Source of the DNA: Flexivirga caeni | GTDB taxonomy: Bacteria > Actinomycetota > Actinomycetes > Actinomycetales > Dermatophilaceae | Reading direction: 5' to 3' | NCBI RefSeq assembly: GCF_003724155.1 | Contig: NZ_RJJQ01000010.1 | Location: 62,001 to 126,000 of the forward strand | DNA: 64,000 nt | In this document: in pieces, positions 25,790 to 36,114 of the stretch | How the letters are laid out: each line of letters begins with the position of its first letter | Numbering within the stretch: position 1 is the first letter of the stretch | Program-made: the position numbers and the translations under genes | Notes under the pieces: model-generated | Seen by the model: the letters and a program-made list of their open reading frames with translations, nothing else | Told to the model about the DNA's origin: nothing | Database searches by the model: none

Positions 25790-28700
25790 TCAGACTTCCT
25801 CGACCGAGCTCGGCTCACGCCGGCTCAGGTCGATGCCGAGCTCCTCCGCTGCGCGGAAGACCTCCTGGTCGGAGTCGCGCAGGTCGATCAGGGTGCCGTC
25901 GCTGGAGAGCACCTCGACATTGAGGCACAGCGACTGCATTTCCTTGATCAGGACCTTGAACGACTCCGGGATGCCGGGCTCGGGGATGTTCTCACCCTTG
26001 ACGATGGCCTCGTAGACCTTCACGCGGCCGGTCACGTCGTCCGACTTGATCGTCAGCAGCTCCTGCAGGGCGTAGGCGGCGCCATACGCCTCCAGTGCCC
26101 AGACCTCCATCTCACCGAAGCGCTGGCCACCGAACTGGGCCTTACCGCCGAGCGGCTGCTGGGTGATCATCGAGTAGGGGCCGGTGGAGCGAGCGTGGAT
26201 CTTGTCGTCGACCAGGTGGTGGAGCTTGAGGATGTACATGTAGCCCACCGACACCGGCTCCGGGAACGGCTCGCCGGAGCGGCCGTCGAAGAGCCGGGTC
26301 TTGCCGGTGTGGTCCACCAGGCGCACCCCGTCGCGGGTCGGCAGCGTGGCGTCGAGCAGACCGGTGATGACGTCCTCGGACGCGCCGTCGAAGACCGGCG
26401 ACGCGACGCGCGAGCCCGCGGGGGCTTCCTGCGCGTCCGGCGCGATCTGCGTGGCGAACTCGGGGCTGCCCTCGATCTTCCAGCCACGGGACGCCGCCCA
26501 GCCCAGGTGCAGTTCCAGGATCTGGCCGAGGTTCATCCGGCGCGGCACGCCGTGCGGGTTGAGCACGACGTCGACCGGGGTGCCGTCCTCCAGGAACGGC
26601 ATGTCCTCGACGGGCAGGATCTTGGAGATGACGCCCTTGTTGCCGTGGCGTCCGGCCAGCTTGTCGCCGTCGGTGATCTTGCGCTTGTTCGCGACATACA
26701 CACGGACCAGCTGGTTGACACCCGGCGGCAGCTCGTCGCCCTCTTCGCGGTCGAAGACCTTGACGCCGATGACGGTGCCGGTCTCGCCGTGCGGCACCTT
26801 CATCGAGGTGTCGCGGACCTCGCGCGCCTTCTCACCGAAGATCGCACGGAGCAGGCGCTCCTCCGGGGTCAGCTCGGTCTCGCCCTTCGGGGTGACCTTG
26901 CCGACCAGCAGGTCGCCGTCGCGGACCTCGGCCCCGATGCGGATGATGCCGCGCTCGTCCAGGTCGGCCAGCACGTCCTCGCTGACGTTGGGTATGTCGC
27001 GAGTGATCTCCTCCGGGCCGAGCTTGGTGTCCCGGGCGTCGATCTCGTGCTCTTCGATGTGGATCGAGCTCAGCGTGTCGTCCTGCACCAGGCGCTGGGA
27101 CAGGATGATCGCGTCCTCGAAGTTGTGACCCTCCCACGACATGAACGCCACGAGGAGGTTCTTGCCGAGGGCCATCTCGCCACCGTCGGTCGCGGGACCG
27201 TCGGCGATGACCGCGCCCTGCTCGACCCGGTCGCCACCGTTGACGACCACGCGGTGGTTGTAGCAGTTGCCCGCGTTGGAGCGCAGGAACTTGCTGATGC
27301 GGTAGGTCGTCTGGGTGCCGTCGTCGTTCATGACGGTGACCAGGTCGGCCGAGACCTCGGTGACGACACCGGCCTTCTCGGCACGCACGACATCACCGGA
27401 GTCGAGCGCGGCGCGCTGCTCCATGCCGGTGCCGACCAGCGGCGCCTCGGACTGCACCAGCGGCACGGCCTGACGCTGCATGTTGGCGCCCATGAGCGCA
27501 CGCGAGGTGTCGTCGTGCTCCAGGAACGGGATCAGCGCCGTCGCTGCCGACACCATCTGGCGTGCGGACACGTCCATGTAGTCGACCTCGTCGGCCGGCA
27601 CGTCGCTCGCCTCACCACCGCGCGTGCGGACCAGCACCCGGTCCTCGGCGAAGTGGTTGTCGCTGGTCAGTGCCGCGTTGGCCTGCGCGATGACGAAGTT
27701 GTCCTCCTCATCGGCGGACAGGTAGTGGATCTCGTCGGTGACCTGGCCGCCGGAGACCTTGCGGTAGGGCGTCTCGATGAAACCGAACGCGTTGATCCGC
27801 CCGTATGACGCGAGCGACCCGATCAGACCGATGTTCGGGCCTTCCGGCGTCTCGATCGGGCACATGCGGCCGTAGTGGCTCGGGTGCACGTCACGGACTT
27901 CCATGCCCGCGCGGTCGCGCGACAGACCACCGGGGCCGAGCGCGTTGAGCCGCCGCTTGTGGGTCAGACCCGACAGCGGGTTGTTCTGGTCCATGAACTG
28001 CGACAGCTGGCTGGTGCCGAAGAACTCCTTGATGGAGGCGACGACCGGCCGGATGTTGATCAGGGTCTGCGGCGTGATCGCCTCGACGTCCTGGGTCGTC
28101 ATCCGCTCGCGGACCACCCGCTCCATGCGGGACAGGCCGGTGCGGACCTGGTTCTGGATCAGCTCACCGACGTTGCGGATGCGGCGGTTGCCGAAGTGGT
28201 CGATGTCGTCGACCTCGACGCGCAGCTCCACCTCGTCGCCGTCACGGCGCCCGGCGATGGTCTCCTCGCCGGCGTGCAGCGCGACGAGGTACTTGATGGT
28301 GGCGACGATGTCGTCGACCGACAGCGTGCTCTGCGAGATCGACGCCTCGAGGCCGAGCTTCTTGTCGACCTTGTAGCGGCCGACCTTGGCCAGGTCGTAG
28401 CGCTTGCCGTTGAAGTAGAGGTTGTCCAGCAGGTTCTGGGCGGCCTCACGGGTCGGCGGCTCGCCCGGACGCAGCTTGCGGTAGATGTCCAGCAGTGCCT
28501 CGTCCTGGGTGGCGGTGTGGTCCTTCTCCAGCGTCTGCCGGATCGACTCGTAGTCGCCGAACTCCTCCAGGATCTGCGCCTCGGACCAGCCCAGCGCCTT
28601 CAGCAGCACGGTCACCGACTGCTTGCGCTTGCGGTCGACGCGGACGCCGACCTGGTCGCGCTTGTCGATCTCGAACTCTAGCCACGCGCCACGGCTCGGG

Positions 28701-29275
28701 ATGATCTTGGCGGTGTAAATGTCCTTGTCCGAGGTCTTGTCGAGCGACCGCTCGAAGTAGACCCCCGGGCTGCGGACCAGCTGGGAGACGACGACACGCT
28801 CGGTGCCGTTGATGATGAAAGTGCCGCGATCGGTCATGAGCGGGAAGTCGCCCATGAAGACCGTCTGGCTCTTGATCTCACCGGTGCCGGAGTTCATGAA
28901 CTCCGCGGTGACGAACAGCGGCGCGGCATACGTCATGTCGCGCTCTTTGCACTCCTCGATGGAGTACTTGACTTCCTCGAACCGGTGGTCGCGGAAGGAC
29001 AGGCTCATAGACCCGGAGAAGTCTTCGATCGGGGAGATCTCCTCGAAGATCTCCTCCAGACCGGAGCGGTCCGGGACGTCGACCTTGCCGCCGGCCTTGG
29101 CGTCGGCCACGCGGGCCTGCCAACGCTCGTTCCCGAGCAGCCAGTCGAAGCTGTCGGTCTGCAGGGCGAGCAGATCGGGGACTTCCAGGGGTTCGCGGAT
29201 CTTGGCGAACGACAGACGGCCGGAAGCCGTCTTTGCCGAGGAGAGGGATTGGGTCGCAGTGCGCGAGGCAGCCAA
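25790..29275 (-). CDS. rpoB: RNA polymerase beta subunit, Asn at rifampicin site
   Basis: The beta subunit (1161 aa) starts at a TTG (29273-29275) giving [10 protein letters not shown], as in streptomycetes, with GGAAGG upstream. The rifampicin-binding region reads [20 protein letters not shown] then [16 protein letters not shown]. The residue at the E. coli Ser531 position is Asn (codon AAC at 27944-27946, local residue 444), whereas most bacteria have Ser. The rest is conserved ([30 protein letters not shown]). Substitutions at this position are a classical route to rifampicin resistance, so reduced sensitivity is predicted. The gene is separated from rplL by nearly 8 kb of accessory genes. 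Confidence 0.97.
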   Translation of the reverse strand: MAASRTATQSLSSAKTASGRLSFAKIREPLEVPDLLALQTDSFDWLLGNERWQARVADAKAGGKVDVPDRSGLEEIFEEISPIEDFSGSMSLSFRDHRFEEVKYSIEECKERDMTYAAPLFVTAEFMNSGTGEIKSQTVFMGDFPLMTDRGTFIINGTERVVVSQLVRSPGVYFERSLDKTSDKDIYTAKIIPSRGAWLEFEIDKRDQVGVRVDRKRKQSVTVLLKALGWSEAQILEEFGDYESIRQTLEKDHTATQDEALLDIYRKLRPGEPPTREAAQNLLDNLYFNGKRYDLAKVGRYKVDKKLGLEASISQSTLSVDDIVATIKYLVALHAGEETIAGRRDGDEVELRVEVDDIDHFGNRRIRNVGELIQNQVRTGLSRMERVVRERMTTQDVEAITPQTLINIRPVVASIKEFFGTSQLSQFMDQNNPLSGLTHKRRLNALGPGGLSRDRAGMEVRDVHPSHYGRMCPIETPEGPNIGLIGSLASYGRINAFGFIETPYRKVSGGQVTDEIHYLSADEEDNFVIAQANAALTSDNHFAEDRVLVRTRGGEASDVPADEVDYMDVSARQMVSAATALIPFLEHDDTSRALMGANMQRQAVPLVQSEAPLVGTGMEQRAALDSGDVVRAEKAGVVTEVSADLVTVMNDDGTQTTYRISKFLRSNAGNCYNHRVVVNGGDRVEQGAVIADGPATDGGEMALGKNLLVAFMSWEGHNFEDAIILSQRLVQDDTLSSIHIEEHEIDARDTKLGPEEITRDIPNVSEDVLADLDERGIIRIGAEVRDGDLLVGKVTPKGETELTPEERLLRAIFGEKAREVRDTSMKVPHGETGTVIGVKVFDREEGDELPPGVNQLVRVYVANKRKITDGDKLAGRHGNKGVISKILPVEDMPFLEDGTPVDVVLNPHGVPRRMNLGQILELHLGWAASRGWKIEGSPEFATQIAPDAQEAPAGSRVASPVFDGASEDVITGLLDATLPTRDGVRLVDHTGKTRLFDGRSGEPFPEPVSVGYMYILKLHHLVDDKIHARSTGPYSMITQQPLGGKAQFGGQRFGEMEVWALEAYGAAYALQELLTIKSDDVTGRVKVYEAIVKGENIPEPGIPESFKVLIKEMQSLCLNVEVLSSDGTLIDLRDSDQEVFRAAEELGIDLSRREPSSVEEV

Positions 29276-29619
29276 GGATGGATCCTTCCACAGGCATTTC
29301 AAAGCGGGCGATTCGTATGACGCAGCCGCAGCCTGGCTTTCCCATCGCGACCTCGACGCGTCTCACGGCGCGACGACAGGTGCTTGGCTCGTGCACGTCC
29401 GAGGCGAATCGGGCGCGTCGATGTCAGCAGGTCAAAGGTGGGTTGGCTGGATACGGGCAGCGCAAAGCAACACCATACCCGAAAAGGACCCGCGTGTCCA
29501 CACGCGGTAGCGGTCGGGTCCCAGAAGCCCCCCGGCGATGAGATCCGACGCCATGAGAGTGCACCCTTCGGCACACCGGGGTCAAGGGATACGGAGAAGT
29601 AGGCGTGTCGGACGACGCG
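29276..29619. other. Long rpoB leader without a gene
   Basis: About 340 bp with no convincing gene. It holds one clean inverted repeat, CCGCGTGT-CC-ACACGCGG at 29490-29507, and two minus-strand TTGACC words (near 29430 and 29580) that could be -35 boxes, without clear -10 partners. A long rpoB leader is common in actinobacteria. Confidence 0.4.
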
Positions 29620-29661
29620 GGCGCCGCCGCCTCCTGGGGAGGAATCAGGTGCGGCGGCGCC
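29620..29661. terminator. Hairpin after the protease gene
   Basis: GGCGCCGCCGC (29620-29630) pairs with GCGGCGGCGCC (29651-29661), with an inner TCCT/AGGA stem in the loop. It lies just downstream of the protease stop and would insulate rpoB. Confidence 0.55.
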
Positions 29662-29688
29662 GGCGGATCGGGGCCGCGAATCAGCCCG

Positions 29689-30423
29689 TCATACTCTCGC
29701 GACGGACCGGATCCACGACCGGCTCGCGGTCAGGTTGGCGTAGTTGGAACCGGCATGGATGTCACTGCCCGGGTCGGCCACGTCGCCGGTGGAGCAGACC
29801 CCGACGATGACACCGCCGACGAAGAGCGGGCCGCCGGAGTCACCGTGGTTGGAGGCGCCGTTGGAGCCCTTCACGTGCACGGCCTTGCCGCCATACGCGT
29901 CGGTGCTGGACCCGAGGACGTTGACGGTCGCCTTGTTGAGGTGCTTCGGCTGGGCACCACCGGCGGTGAGCCCGTAGCCCCAGATGGTGCCGCTGGTGCC
30001 GGACTTCGGGGTGTATGACGACGCCAGTGGCGCGTACCCGCCGGAGAGCTTCTTCGCCTTCGACAGGTGCACGAGGGCGACGTCGCCGGACGACGAACCG
30101 GCCACCTGGTCGGCGGCGATCGCGGTGCCGGGGCTGGTGACCGAGTTGCTGTAGTAGACGTCCATCCACTGGGTGCCGTCGATGCAGTGCTTGGCGGTCA
30201 GCACCCAGTGGGGCGCGATCGCCTCGCCGGTGCAGCCGTAGGTGCCGTCGCTCTGCCCGAAGACCAGCTGGACGATGTATGGCGAGGTGCCGCTGGAGCC
30301 GCCGATGATGTGTGGGCTGACGGCGTCGCCGGTCGGGGTGGCGGCGGATGCCGACGCGGTGCCGGTGGCGGCCAAGACGGCCGTCGCGGCGGTTGCGAAT
30401 GCGAGACGGGTGATGCTGCGCAT
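29689..30423 (-). CDS. Secreted trypsin-like serine protease
   Basis: A 244-residue S1-family protease. Residues 1-28 form a Sec signal peptide (positive MRSITR, hydrophobic Ala-rich core, ASA-A cleavage). The mature start is HIIGGSSGTSPYIVQL. The catalytic triad is visible: His79 in LTAKHC, Asp114 in SSGDVAL, Ser196 in NHGDSGGPL. ATG 30423 has GAAGAAGG upstream. It is a minus-strand accessory gene between the acyl-CoA dehydrogenases and rpoB, with its own terminator. Confidence 0.9.
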   Translation of the reverse strand: MRSITRLAFATAATAVLAATGTASASAATPTGDAVSPHIIGGSSGTSPYIVQLVFGQSDGTYGCTGEAIAPHWVLTAKHCIDGTQWMDVYYSNSVTSPGTAIAADQVAGSSSGDVALVHLSKAKKLSGGYAPLASSYTPKSGTSGTIWGYGLTAGGAQPKHLNKATVNVLGSSTDAYGGKAVHVKGSNGASNHGDSGGPLFVGGVIVGVCSTGDVADPGSDIHAGSNYANLTASRSWIRSVARV

Positions 30424-30604
30424 GGGGTTGCCTTCTTCTCGATGTGACGGATCGGGACCGCCGCAAGCGCGAATGCGCTTGCGGCGTAGCCACTTTCGTG
30501 TGTCGAGCAGTCGGGCGCAATGATCAGGGGGCAACCCTTGCCAAAGCTGGACGGAGGCTTGACCAAGTGTTGACGCGCCGCAGAAACGGGCGCAACATTC
30601 GGGA

Positions 30605-31693
30605 TCAGGCCAGCACGTCGACCTGCTGGTGGTCGTCGAGTGTCGCCGCGAGCCGGGCCAAGTGCCACCGGGTGTCGCCGAAGGTGTGCTCGATCGCGGT
30701 GAGGCGGGCGGTGTAGTGGCCCACGGCATACTCCGCGGTCATGCCGATGCCGCCGTGCAACTGGATCGCCTCCTGGCCGATGTGCCGGCCGGACTGCCCC
30801 GTGACCACCTTGGCCCGGGACGCGGCGGTGGCGTCATCCGGGTCGGCGGCGAGCGCCATACCCGCGTAGAGCACGGTGCTGCGCGCGAGTTCCAGCGAGA
30901 CGTACATGTCGGCAGCGCGCTGGGTGAGCGTCTGGAACGCCGCCAGCGGCACCCCGAACTGCTTGCGGGTCTTGAGGTATTCGACGGTCATCGGCAGTGC
31001 CGCGTCCATCGCGCCGAGCGCCTCCGCAGTGACGGCGAGGATGCCGAGATTGAGACCGGCCCGAAGTGCGCGCGGCGCGTCGTCGAGGCTGCCGAGGGCG
31101 ACGGCGGGCGTCCCGTCGAAACGGACGTGCGTGCTCGTGACGTCGGCGGCATCGACGAGGTAGAGCCCCGTGCGGTCCCCGGCGCGTGCTGTGACCACCA
31201 GTTTGTCGGCGGCGTCGGCGTAGGGCACCGGTTCCTTGGCGCCGCTCAGGGTGACCTCGCCGGCGGCTCCGGAGGCCGTCACGTCATACGCCTCGAGCGA
31301 CCAGGACCGACCCGGTTCGGCGAGGCCCGGGACGATCAGCACGCTGCCGTCCAGCAGCCCGGGCAGCAGGTCGTCGCGCTGGGCGGCGGTGCCGCCATGG
31401 GCGATCAGTCCGGCAGCGGTGAGTGCGTCGGCGTATGCCGTGACGACTCTGGCTTTGCCGAGTTCCGTTGCTGCCAGGGCGACTTCGACGGTCGAGGCAC
31501 CTGCGCCGCCGACGTCCTCACCGAAGGGCAGCGCAAGCAGACCCATCTCGGCGATCGCGGCCCAGGTCTTCGGGTCATGCGCAGCGGGGCCGACGGGCAC
31601 GTCGCCGTGCGCTTCGGCGGGCGCGTGCCGGGCGGCGAGCTCGTGGACAGCGTCCTGCAGGGCCTTCTGGTCGTCGTCGATGGTGAAATCCAT
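30605..31693 (-). CDS. Acyl-CoA dehydrogenase subunit (FadE-like)
   Basis: A 362-residue flavoprotein of the acyl-CoA dehydrogenase family, at the short end of the family. Seen: the N-terminal helical domain from MDFTIDDDQKALQDAV, the C-terminal FAD-binding helices with YLKTRKQFGVPLAAFQTL, and HGGIGMTAEYAVGHYTAR. No obvious catalytic Glu in the usual IYEG context. It lies 6 bp after a second, larger family member. Such pairs form alpha2beta2 enzymes acting on steroid side-chain or related CoA thioesters in actinobacteria; the substrate here is unknown. Confidence 0.8.
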   Translation of the reverse strand: MDFTIDDDQKALQDAVHELAARHAPAEAHGDVPVGPAAHDPKTWAAIAEMGLLALPFGEDVGGAGASTVEVALAATELGKARVVTAYADALTAAGLIAHGGTAAQRDDLLPGLLDGSVLIVPGLAEPGRSWSLEAYDVTASGAAGEVTLSGAKEPVPYADAADKLVVTARAGDRTGLYLVDAADVTSTHVRFDGTPAVALGSLDDAPRALRAGLNLGILAVTAEALGAMDAALPMTVEYLKTRKQFGVPLAAFQTLTQRAADMYVSLELARSTVLYAGMALAADPDDATAASRAKVVTGQSGRHIGQEAIQLHGGIGMTAEYAVGHYTARLTAIEHTFGDTRWHLARLAATLDDHQQVDVLA

Positions 31694-31699
31694 GTCTGC

Positions 31700-32881
31700 T
31701 CAGCCTTTCAGTCCGAGAATGCCGGAAGCGATGATGCTGCGCTGCACCTCGTTGGATCCGCCGTAGATGGATGCCTTGCGGAAGTTGAGGTAGGTCCTGG
31801 TGGCCAGCGCGGTCCAGGCCGCGAGGTCGGTGTCGTCCGGCTGGTGCCACTCCAGGGACGCGGGTCCGGCGATGTCGGCGGTGAACTCGAAGACGTCCTG
31901 CTGCAGCTGGGAGCCCCGCAGTTTGAGGATCGAGGAGGCGGGCTCGGGCTTGTCGCCGTGAGAGTTGGCCGCGACGCGCAGCACCGTGAGTTCGAGTGCG
32001 GCGAGCTGGGTTTCGAGTTCGGCGAACCGTGCCGCCACCAGTGGCTCCTGCAGCAGGGTGCCGTCGCCGGAGGCGATCTGGGCCGCGTGCTGTTTGGCGC
32101 TGGCGAGCGCGCGCTTGATGGTCCCGACTGGGGCAACACCCACCCGCTCGTTGCCGAGCAGGAACTTCGCGATCGTCCAGCCTTGGCCGCGCTCGCCGAC
32201 CAGCTGGTCGGCCGGCACCCGGACGTCGTCGAAGAAGACCTCGTTGACCTCGTGGCCACCGTCGATGAGCTGGATGGGCCGCACCGTGATGCCGGGCGTC
32301 GTCATGTCGATCAGCAGGAACGAGATGCCCTGCTGCTTCTTGGGTGCGTCCGGCTCGGTGCGCACCAGCGCGAAGATCCAGTCGGCGTGCTGCCCAAGGG
32401 TGGTCCAGGTCTTCTGACCGTTGACCACCCACTCGTCACCGTCCAGCACCGCCCGGATCTGCAGACCGGCCAGGTCGGATCCGGCACCTGGCTCCGAGAA
32501 GCCCTGGCACCACCAGATGTTGAGGTTGGCCGTCGGCGGCAGGAAGCGCTCCTTCTGCTCCTGGCTGCCGAATGTCGCGATCACCGGGCCGACCATGTTC
32601 GCGTTGAAGGCCAGTGGTGGCGGGACGCTGGCCGCCTGCATCTCCTGCAGGTAGATATGGCGCTGCAACTGGGTCCAGTCCTTGCCGCCCCACTCGACCG
32701 GCCAGTGCGGCACCGCCAGCCCGGCGGCGTTGAGCAGCCGCTGCGCCTCGCGCATGTCGTCGGCACTGGGTTCTCCCCCGGCGGCCCATCGGGCGCGCAA
32801 GTCTGCAGGAACCTGCGTGGTGAAGAAGTCGCGCATCTGCTGCTGGAAGGCAGCATCCTCCTCGGACAGGTGTAGGTGCAT
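31700..32881 (-). CDS. Acyl-CoA dehydrogenase, catalytic partner (FadE-like)
   Basis: A 393-residue acyl-CoA dehydrogenase with GFSEPGAGSDLAGLQIRA (substrate/FAD loop), NGQKTWTTLGQHADW and the C-terminal ASIYGGSNEVQRSIIASGIL. The ATG at 32881 has AAGGG at a fair distance and gives the typical MHLHLSEEDAAFQQ start. First gene of a two-gene operon. Substrate unknown. Confidence 0.85.
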   Translation of the reverse strand: MHLHLSEEDAAFQQQMRDFFTTQVPADLRARWAAGGEPSADDMREAQRLLNAAGLAVPHWPVEWGGKDWTQLQRHIYLQEMQAASVPPPLAFNANMVGPVIATFGSQEQKERFLPPTANLNIWWCQGFSEPGAGSDLAGLQIRAVLDGDEWVVNGQKTWTTLGQHADWIFALVRTEPDAPKKQQGISFLLIDMTTPGITVRPIQLIDGGHEVNEVFFDDVRVPADQLVGERGQGWTIAKFLLGNERVGVAPVGTIKRALASAKQHAAQIASGDGTLLQEPLVAARFAELETQLAALELTVLRVAANSHGDKPEPASSILKLRGSQLQQDVFEFTADIAGPASLEWHQPDDTDLAAWTALATRTYLNFRKASIYGGSNEVQRSIIASGILGLKG

Positions 32882-33130
32882 GATCGAACGACCCTTCGGT
32901 TGATCGGCGTGTGCTACTTCACAGTAACCCACTCGCTAAGCGCTTGCTTAGTGATCGCCGGTCACCCGCCGCGCACCTCGTCCGCCGAGTAGAGGTGGAG
33001 GAGCGGTGCCGAAAGGCGCCGAGGAGTGCTTCCGAGACCCGGCCGCCGCGGCGGTTGACGGTCAGCTGGCGGAGGAGCGCATCGGAGGTCGAAGCGGGCG
33101 ACGCTCGCATCGGGTCGGCGCCCTCGCGCC
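32882..33130. other. Non-coding stretch upstream of the dehydrogenase operon
   Basis: About 250 bp (450 bp up to the pseudogene when the following repeat is included) with no convincing gene. The sequence near 32930-32960, TAAGCGCTTGCTTAG, is an A+T-richer imperfect palindrome with a TetR-operator look and may control the acyl-CoA dehydrogenase pair. Confidence 0.4.
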
Positions 33131-33220
33131 GAGCGGGGTACTTCGGTGTCGAGCGGGGTAGATATCCGGGGCTTGAGCGTGCGTGGTTCTACCCCGCTCG
33201 GTGGGCTTCTACCCCGTTCG
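33131..33220. repeat. Mirrored 20-bp-spaced element
   Basis: GAGCGGGGTA occurs at 33131 and 33151, exactly 20 bp apart. The inverted words TTCTACCCCGCTCG (33187) and TTCTACCCCGTTCG (33207) follow, again 20 bp apart. It lies in the gap downstream of the DUF222 remnant. A separate 15 bp direct repeat (GGTGCCGCTGAGGCA twice, near 33284-33313) follows. Confidence 0.75.
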
Positions 33221-33333
33221 ATGAGACGTGATCCTGACGGCCAGCATCAGGCGCCGCGGGGGCCAGGCTTGCCGCGCTGGTCCGGTGCCGCTGAGGCAGG
33301 TGCCGCTGAGGCAGGTGCTCCGCCGGCCCCAGG

Positions 33334-33854
33334 TCAGGCTGCGCCGGGGGTTGGCATCCGGTCTGGGTGAGGTCCCAGTGCCACCGCCAACGTGCACGAA
33401 CCCTCCCGCACAGCGCCCGCCACCACCGCGTTGCGGCGGTCACCGTAGGCTTCGGCGACCACGGCCATCGTCTTCGCGTCCTGTGGTTCCACCATCGTGC
33501 CCGCTTCGGCCGCGTGGGCGGTGATCCACTGCACCGCCGATGCCGACACCGACGTATTCACCTCACCCCGGATATGCGCCTCCGTCACGACCACGGTCGC
33601 CACCTGCGCAGCACGGGAAAATGCACGCCCATCAGCTGGGTCATCAGGTCGGACAACCCGGCCTCACCCACCTGGTACAGCGCACCCGGCACCTCATCCA
33701 GGGCAGCCCGGAACTCCCGAGCCAACTCCACGATCTCCGCAGCACGACCCGGCACCACCGGGGGGAACCAATCGGTCGCTGGAAACGTCACCACTACGCG
33801 TCGCCGAACCTTCATCCGGGCCGGGCGGCAGGGGTCCGGATTGTTGCTCGTCAT
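33334..33854 (-). pseudogene. DUF222/HNH endonuclease-type gene, N-terminal remnant
   Basis: Two minus-strand frames join into one recognisable N-terminus of the DUF222 (13E12-repeat, usually with a C-terminal HNH nuclease) family. From 33854 the first reads VELAREFRAALDEVPGALYQ then EAGLSDLMTQL. Near 33605 the frame shifts to VATVVVTEAHIRGEV and continues to DAKTMAVVAEAYGDRRNAVV, ending after EGSCTLAVAL at about 33370. The rest of the family domain and any HNH motif are absent. A decayed fragment, common in actinobacterial genomes. Confidence 0.65.
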
Positions 33855-34009
33855 ACCCGAACCTCCTTACCGCTCAGGGCGTTTCGCCGTACCTGCAGGA
33901 CATCTGAACGCATCCTGATAGCACAACGGTTCTATCGGATAAATTTTCGGATAATCACAGCAGGCGCCACCCTCGATACCGAGTCACCTACCGAACCGCG
34001 ACCGCCCCG

Positions 34010-34774
34010 TCATATACCCGTGGACGTGACCGACACCGAGGCTGTGTCGATCGCGACGAACATCAACCCCGCCCCTCCGGCACCCGTCACCGTGAGATAG
34101 CGCCCGGTGATCAGGTAGCGGAAGTCTCGGGTAAGTACGGATAGGTCGACGGAGTGCGCACTCATGTCCCCCGCCGTACGGCGCGTGACTTCCCCGTGTA
34201 GGTGCACGGCGTCGCTGCCGACAGTCACCGCGCTGTCGTAGTCGTGGGCTCCGTCGAAGAAGCGCATCCGGCCGTGCTCGAGCGCCAGCCACGCAGTCAC
34301 CTCGAATGGTGTCGACGTAAGTGCCCTGGTCGGCCCGGTGCCGATGATCAGGCCGTCCAGCATCCAGGCGGTCCGCTCCAGCGGCCGGTTCGGATCGGCG
34401 ACACGACGGTCGAGAAGCTCCAATCGCACTCCCCGTCCGGTCAGCGTGAGGACATAGCCATCCAGCTCCGCGTCCAGACCCGATTGCAAGAGATCCTGAA
34501 GCCACGAGTCCTGATCGTCCAACGCAGGCCCGCAACTCATCTCGGTCATTGACAACGCCTCGACGGTCAGCCGCTGCCCGTCGCACCGCAGTTCACCGGC
34601 GAGGTGGTTGCAGCCGGCGTGTGCTCTCAGCCGTCCGCGGGCACCGAAGTCGAGCCGAATGCGGCTCCCCTGCACCAGGACGCGACCGGCTACCGCGGTG
34701 GAGAGAAACGCGCGTCCTTCCAACTCGCCGGTCAATGAGCCACTGGACCCGCGCGCTCCTGGATCACTTCCCAT
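34010..34774 (-). CDS. META-domain protein
   Basis: A 254-residue protein with a META/HslJ-like domain (RAHAGCNHLAGEL, then LSMTEMSCGPALDDQDSWLQDLL) and a second, weaker copy after RTAWMLDGLIIG. Family members are often periplasmic or lipoproteins of unknown function; no signal peptide is seen from the chosen ATG 34774. Other starts upstream are possible. It lies downstream of the hydrolase gene on the same strand. Confidence 0.65.
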   Translation of the reverse strand: MGSDPGARGSSGSLTGELEGRAFLSTAVAGRVLVQGSRIRLDFGARGRLRAHAGCNHLAGELRCDGQRLTVEALSMTEMSCGPALDDQDSWLQDLLQSGLDAELDGYVLTLTGRGVRLELLDRRVADPNRPLERTAWMLDGLIIGTGPTRALTSTPFEVTAWLALEHGRMRFFDGAHDYDSAVTVGSDAVHLHGEVTRRTAGDMSAHSVDLSVLTRDFRYLITGRYLTVTGAGGAGLMFVAIDTASVSVTSTGI

Positions 34775-34876
34775 GACTGTCAACGTGCCACAGCCCTCGT
34801 GGCGGGCGACACGATGACGCAAAACCGTGACAACCAAACTCGCGGCTTGTCGCAACAAACCCTCGCGACGCCAAGG

Positions 34877-35674
34877 TCACCTCCCTTCGGCCACCGAACG
34901 GATGAACTGCACCACCTTCGGCCAAGCATCAGCCCGGGCAGCACGGGTTTGCGGCGGGTCGGCGATGTTCTCGGGCAGGAGGCCGTCGGGCAGCACCGGG
35001 AGGAGGTAACCCAGCGCGTGAGTGGCATCGGCATACGTGAGCAACCGGTGGCTGTAGATGCCCTTGTCGACGAGTCGCGTGGCCATAGCGGTAGCCATGG
35101 GCCCAGATGGCCAGACCTCATCGGCACTCGCCGCGACGAACATCGTTGGACCGCGCACCAGCTCCACGGGCAGCACCGCGCGAGGATCGTCGCACGTCGG
35201 CCCGGACTCGTCGCTGTACGGCAGCGCCGTACCGTTCAGCAGCCATGCTGGCCCGCCCATCGGGTACCCACCGATCACCATGTTGCTCGGCACCGTCACC
35301 ACCACCGCGTCGACCAGTTCGGCGAAGTGCACGGCGACCAGCACGGCCGCTTCGCTGCCGCGCGACTGCCCCAGCACCACCACCGGGAGATTCGGGCGAT
35401 CGAGCGTAGAGCGCAGGAGTTCGAGAGCAGTGCGGAAATAGCCGAGCTCAATCCTCCCAAGTCCGGCGGGCAGACCTTCCTGGCCGAAGTAGGCGACCGA
35501 CATCGCCGCAATCCCGTTGCGGGCCAACGGTTCGGCCAGGTATGACGGTTCGTTGCCGCCCGATCCCCCGATCAGCAGAACCCCGACGTCAGGCGCGGAT
35601 GCGCCAGGCGTCATCAGCGTCCCGTAGACGCCGTCCGTCACGGGACGCAGCGTCCAAGCGTGGGTGGATGCCAT
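34877..35674 (-). CDS. Alpha/beta hydrolase, BAAT C-terminal type
   Basis: A 265-residue alpha/beta hydrolase resembling the acyl-CoA thioester hydrolase/bile-acid CoA N-acyltransferase C-terminal domain. Seen: GVLLIGGSGGNEPSYLAEPL (oxyanion loop), nucleophile motif GQSRGSEAAV and a late DATHALGY with the likely catalytic His. ATG 35674 is chosen; the ATG further upstream overlaps vapC. The substrate is unknown. Confidence 0.75.
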   Translation of the reverse strand: MASTHAWTLRPVTDGVYGTLMTPGASAPDVGVLLIGGSGGNEPSYLAEPLARNGIAAMSVAYFGQEGLPAGLGRIELGYFRTALELLRSTLDRPNLPVVVLGQSRGSEAAVLVAVHFAELVDAVVVTVPSNMVIGGYPMGGPAWLLNGTALPYSDESGPTCDDPRAVLPVELVRGPTMFVAASADEVWPSGPMATAMATRLVDKGIYSHRLLTYADATHALGYLLPVLPDGLLPENIADPPQTRAARADAWPKVVQFIRSVAEGR

Positions 35675-35688
35675 GGCAGGGCCCGGCC

Positions 35689-36114
35689 TTACGCCGGAAG
35701 ACGCCAGGAGAGACCCGGGAACCGCGCGAACCCGCGATCCGTGGTGATCCACGTCGCGCCCTGCTCGATTGCCAGCGCCGCGTGGTAGGCGTCCGGAACG
35801 ACGTGCCCTCTCGGACCGACAATGCGGCAGAGTTCCGCAAAGATGGCGAAGCGTCGCGCTCCGGGGCGGATCGGCACCACCGAAGGTGCGCTCAGCATCG
35901 CGTCGCAGAAGGCAAGTACGTCGGCAACCGAACTTGGCTGGCGGTAGGCGCGATGATGAGTCGCGATCCGCACGCCTCCCGAGAGCACGAGTTCACTCAT
36001 GCCCACCGGTTCGGCACCGGTGAGCACTGCACGCAACCAATCGCGGTAGCGCTCATGGTCGGCGCTGTCTTCTCGGAAGGCATAGAGCAGGACGTTGACG
36101 TCGGGGCTGATCAT
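35689..36114 (-). CDS. vapC: VapC-family PIN-domain toxin
   Basis: A PIN-domain ribonuclease (141 aa) with the acidic active-site set Asp5 (SPDVNVLLYA), Glu41 (MSELVLSGGV), Asp108 (VVPDAYHAALA) and Asp126 (TTDRGFARFPGL). VapC toxins cleave tRNA or rRNA. Its ATG overlaps the vapB stop by four bases (ATGA), the standard toxin-antitoxin arrangement. Confidence 0.9.
   Translation of the reverse strand: MISPDVNVLLYAFREDSADHERYRDWLRAVLTGAEPVGMSELVLSGGVRIATHHRAYRQPSSVADVLAFCDAMLSAPSVVPIRPGARRFAIFAELCRIVGPRGHVVPDAYHAALAIEQGATWITTDRGFARFPGLSWRLPA

Noticed and set aside
33189-33443. Small minus-strand frames (33189-33443 and 33209-33397) as genes
   Set aside because: They run through the repeat region, lack binding sites and show no family features; the DUF222 remnant explains the only protein-like part.
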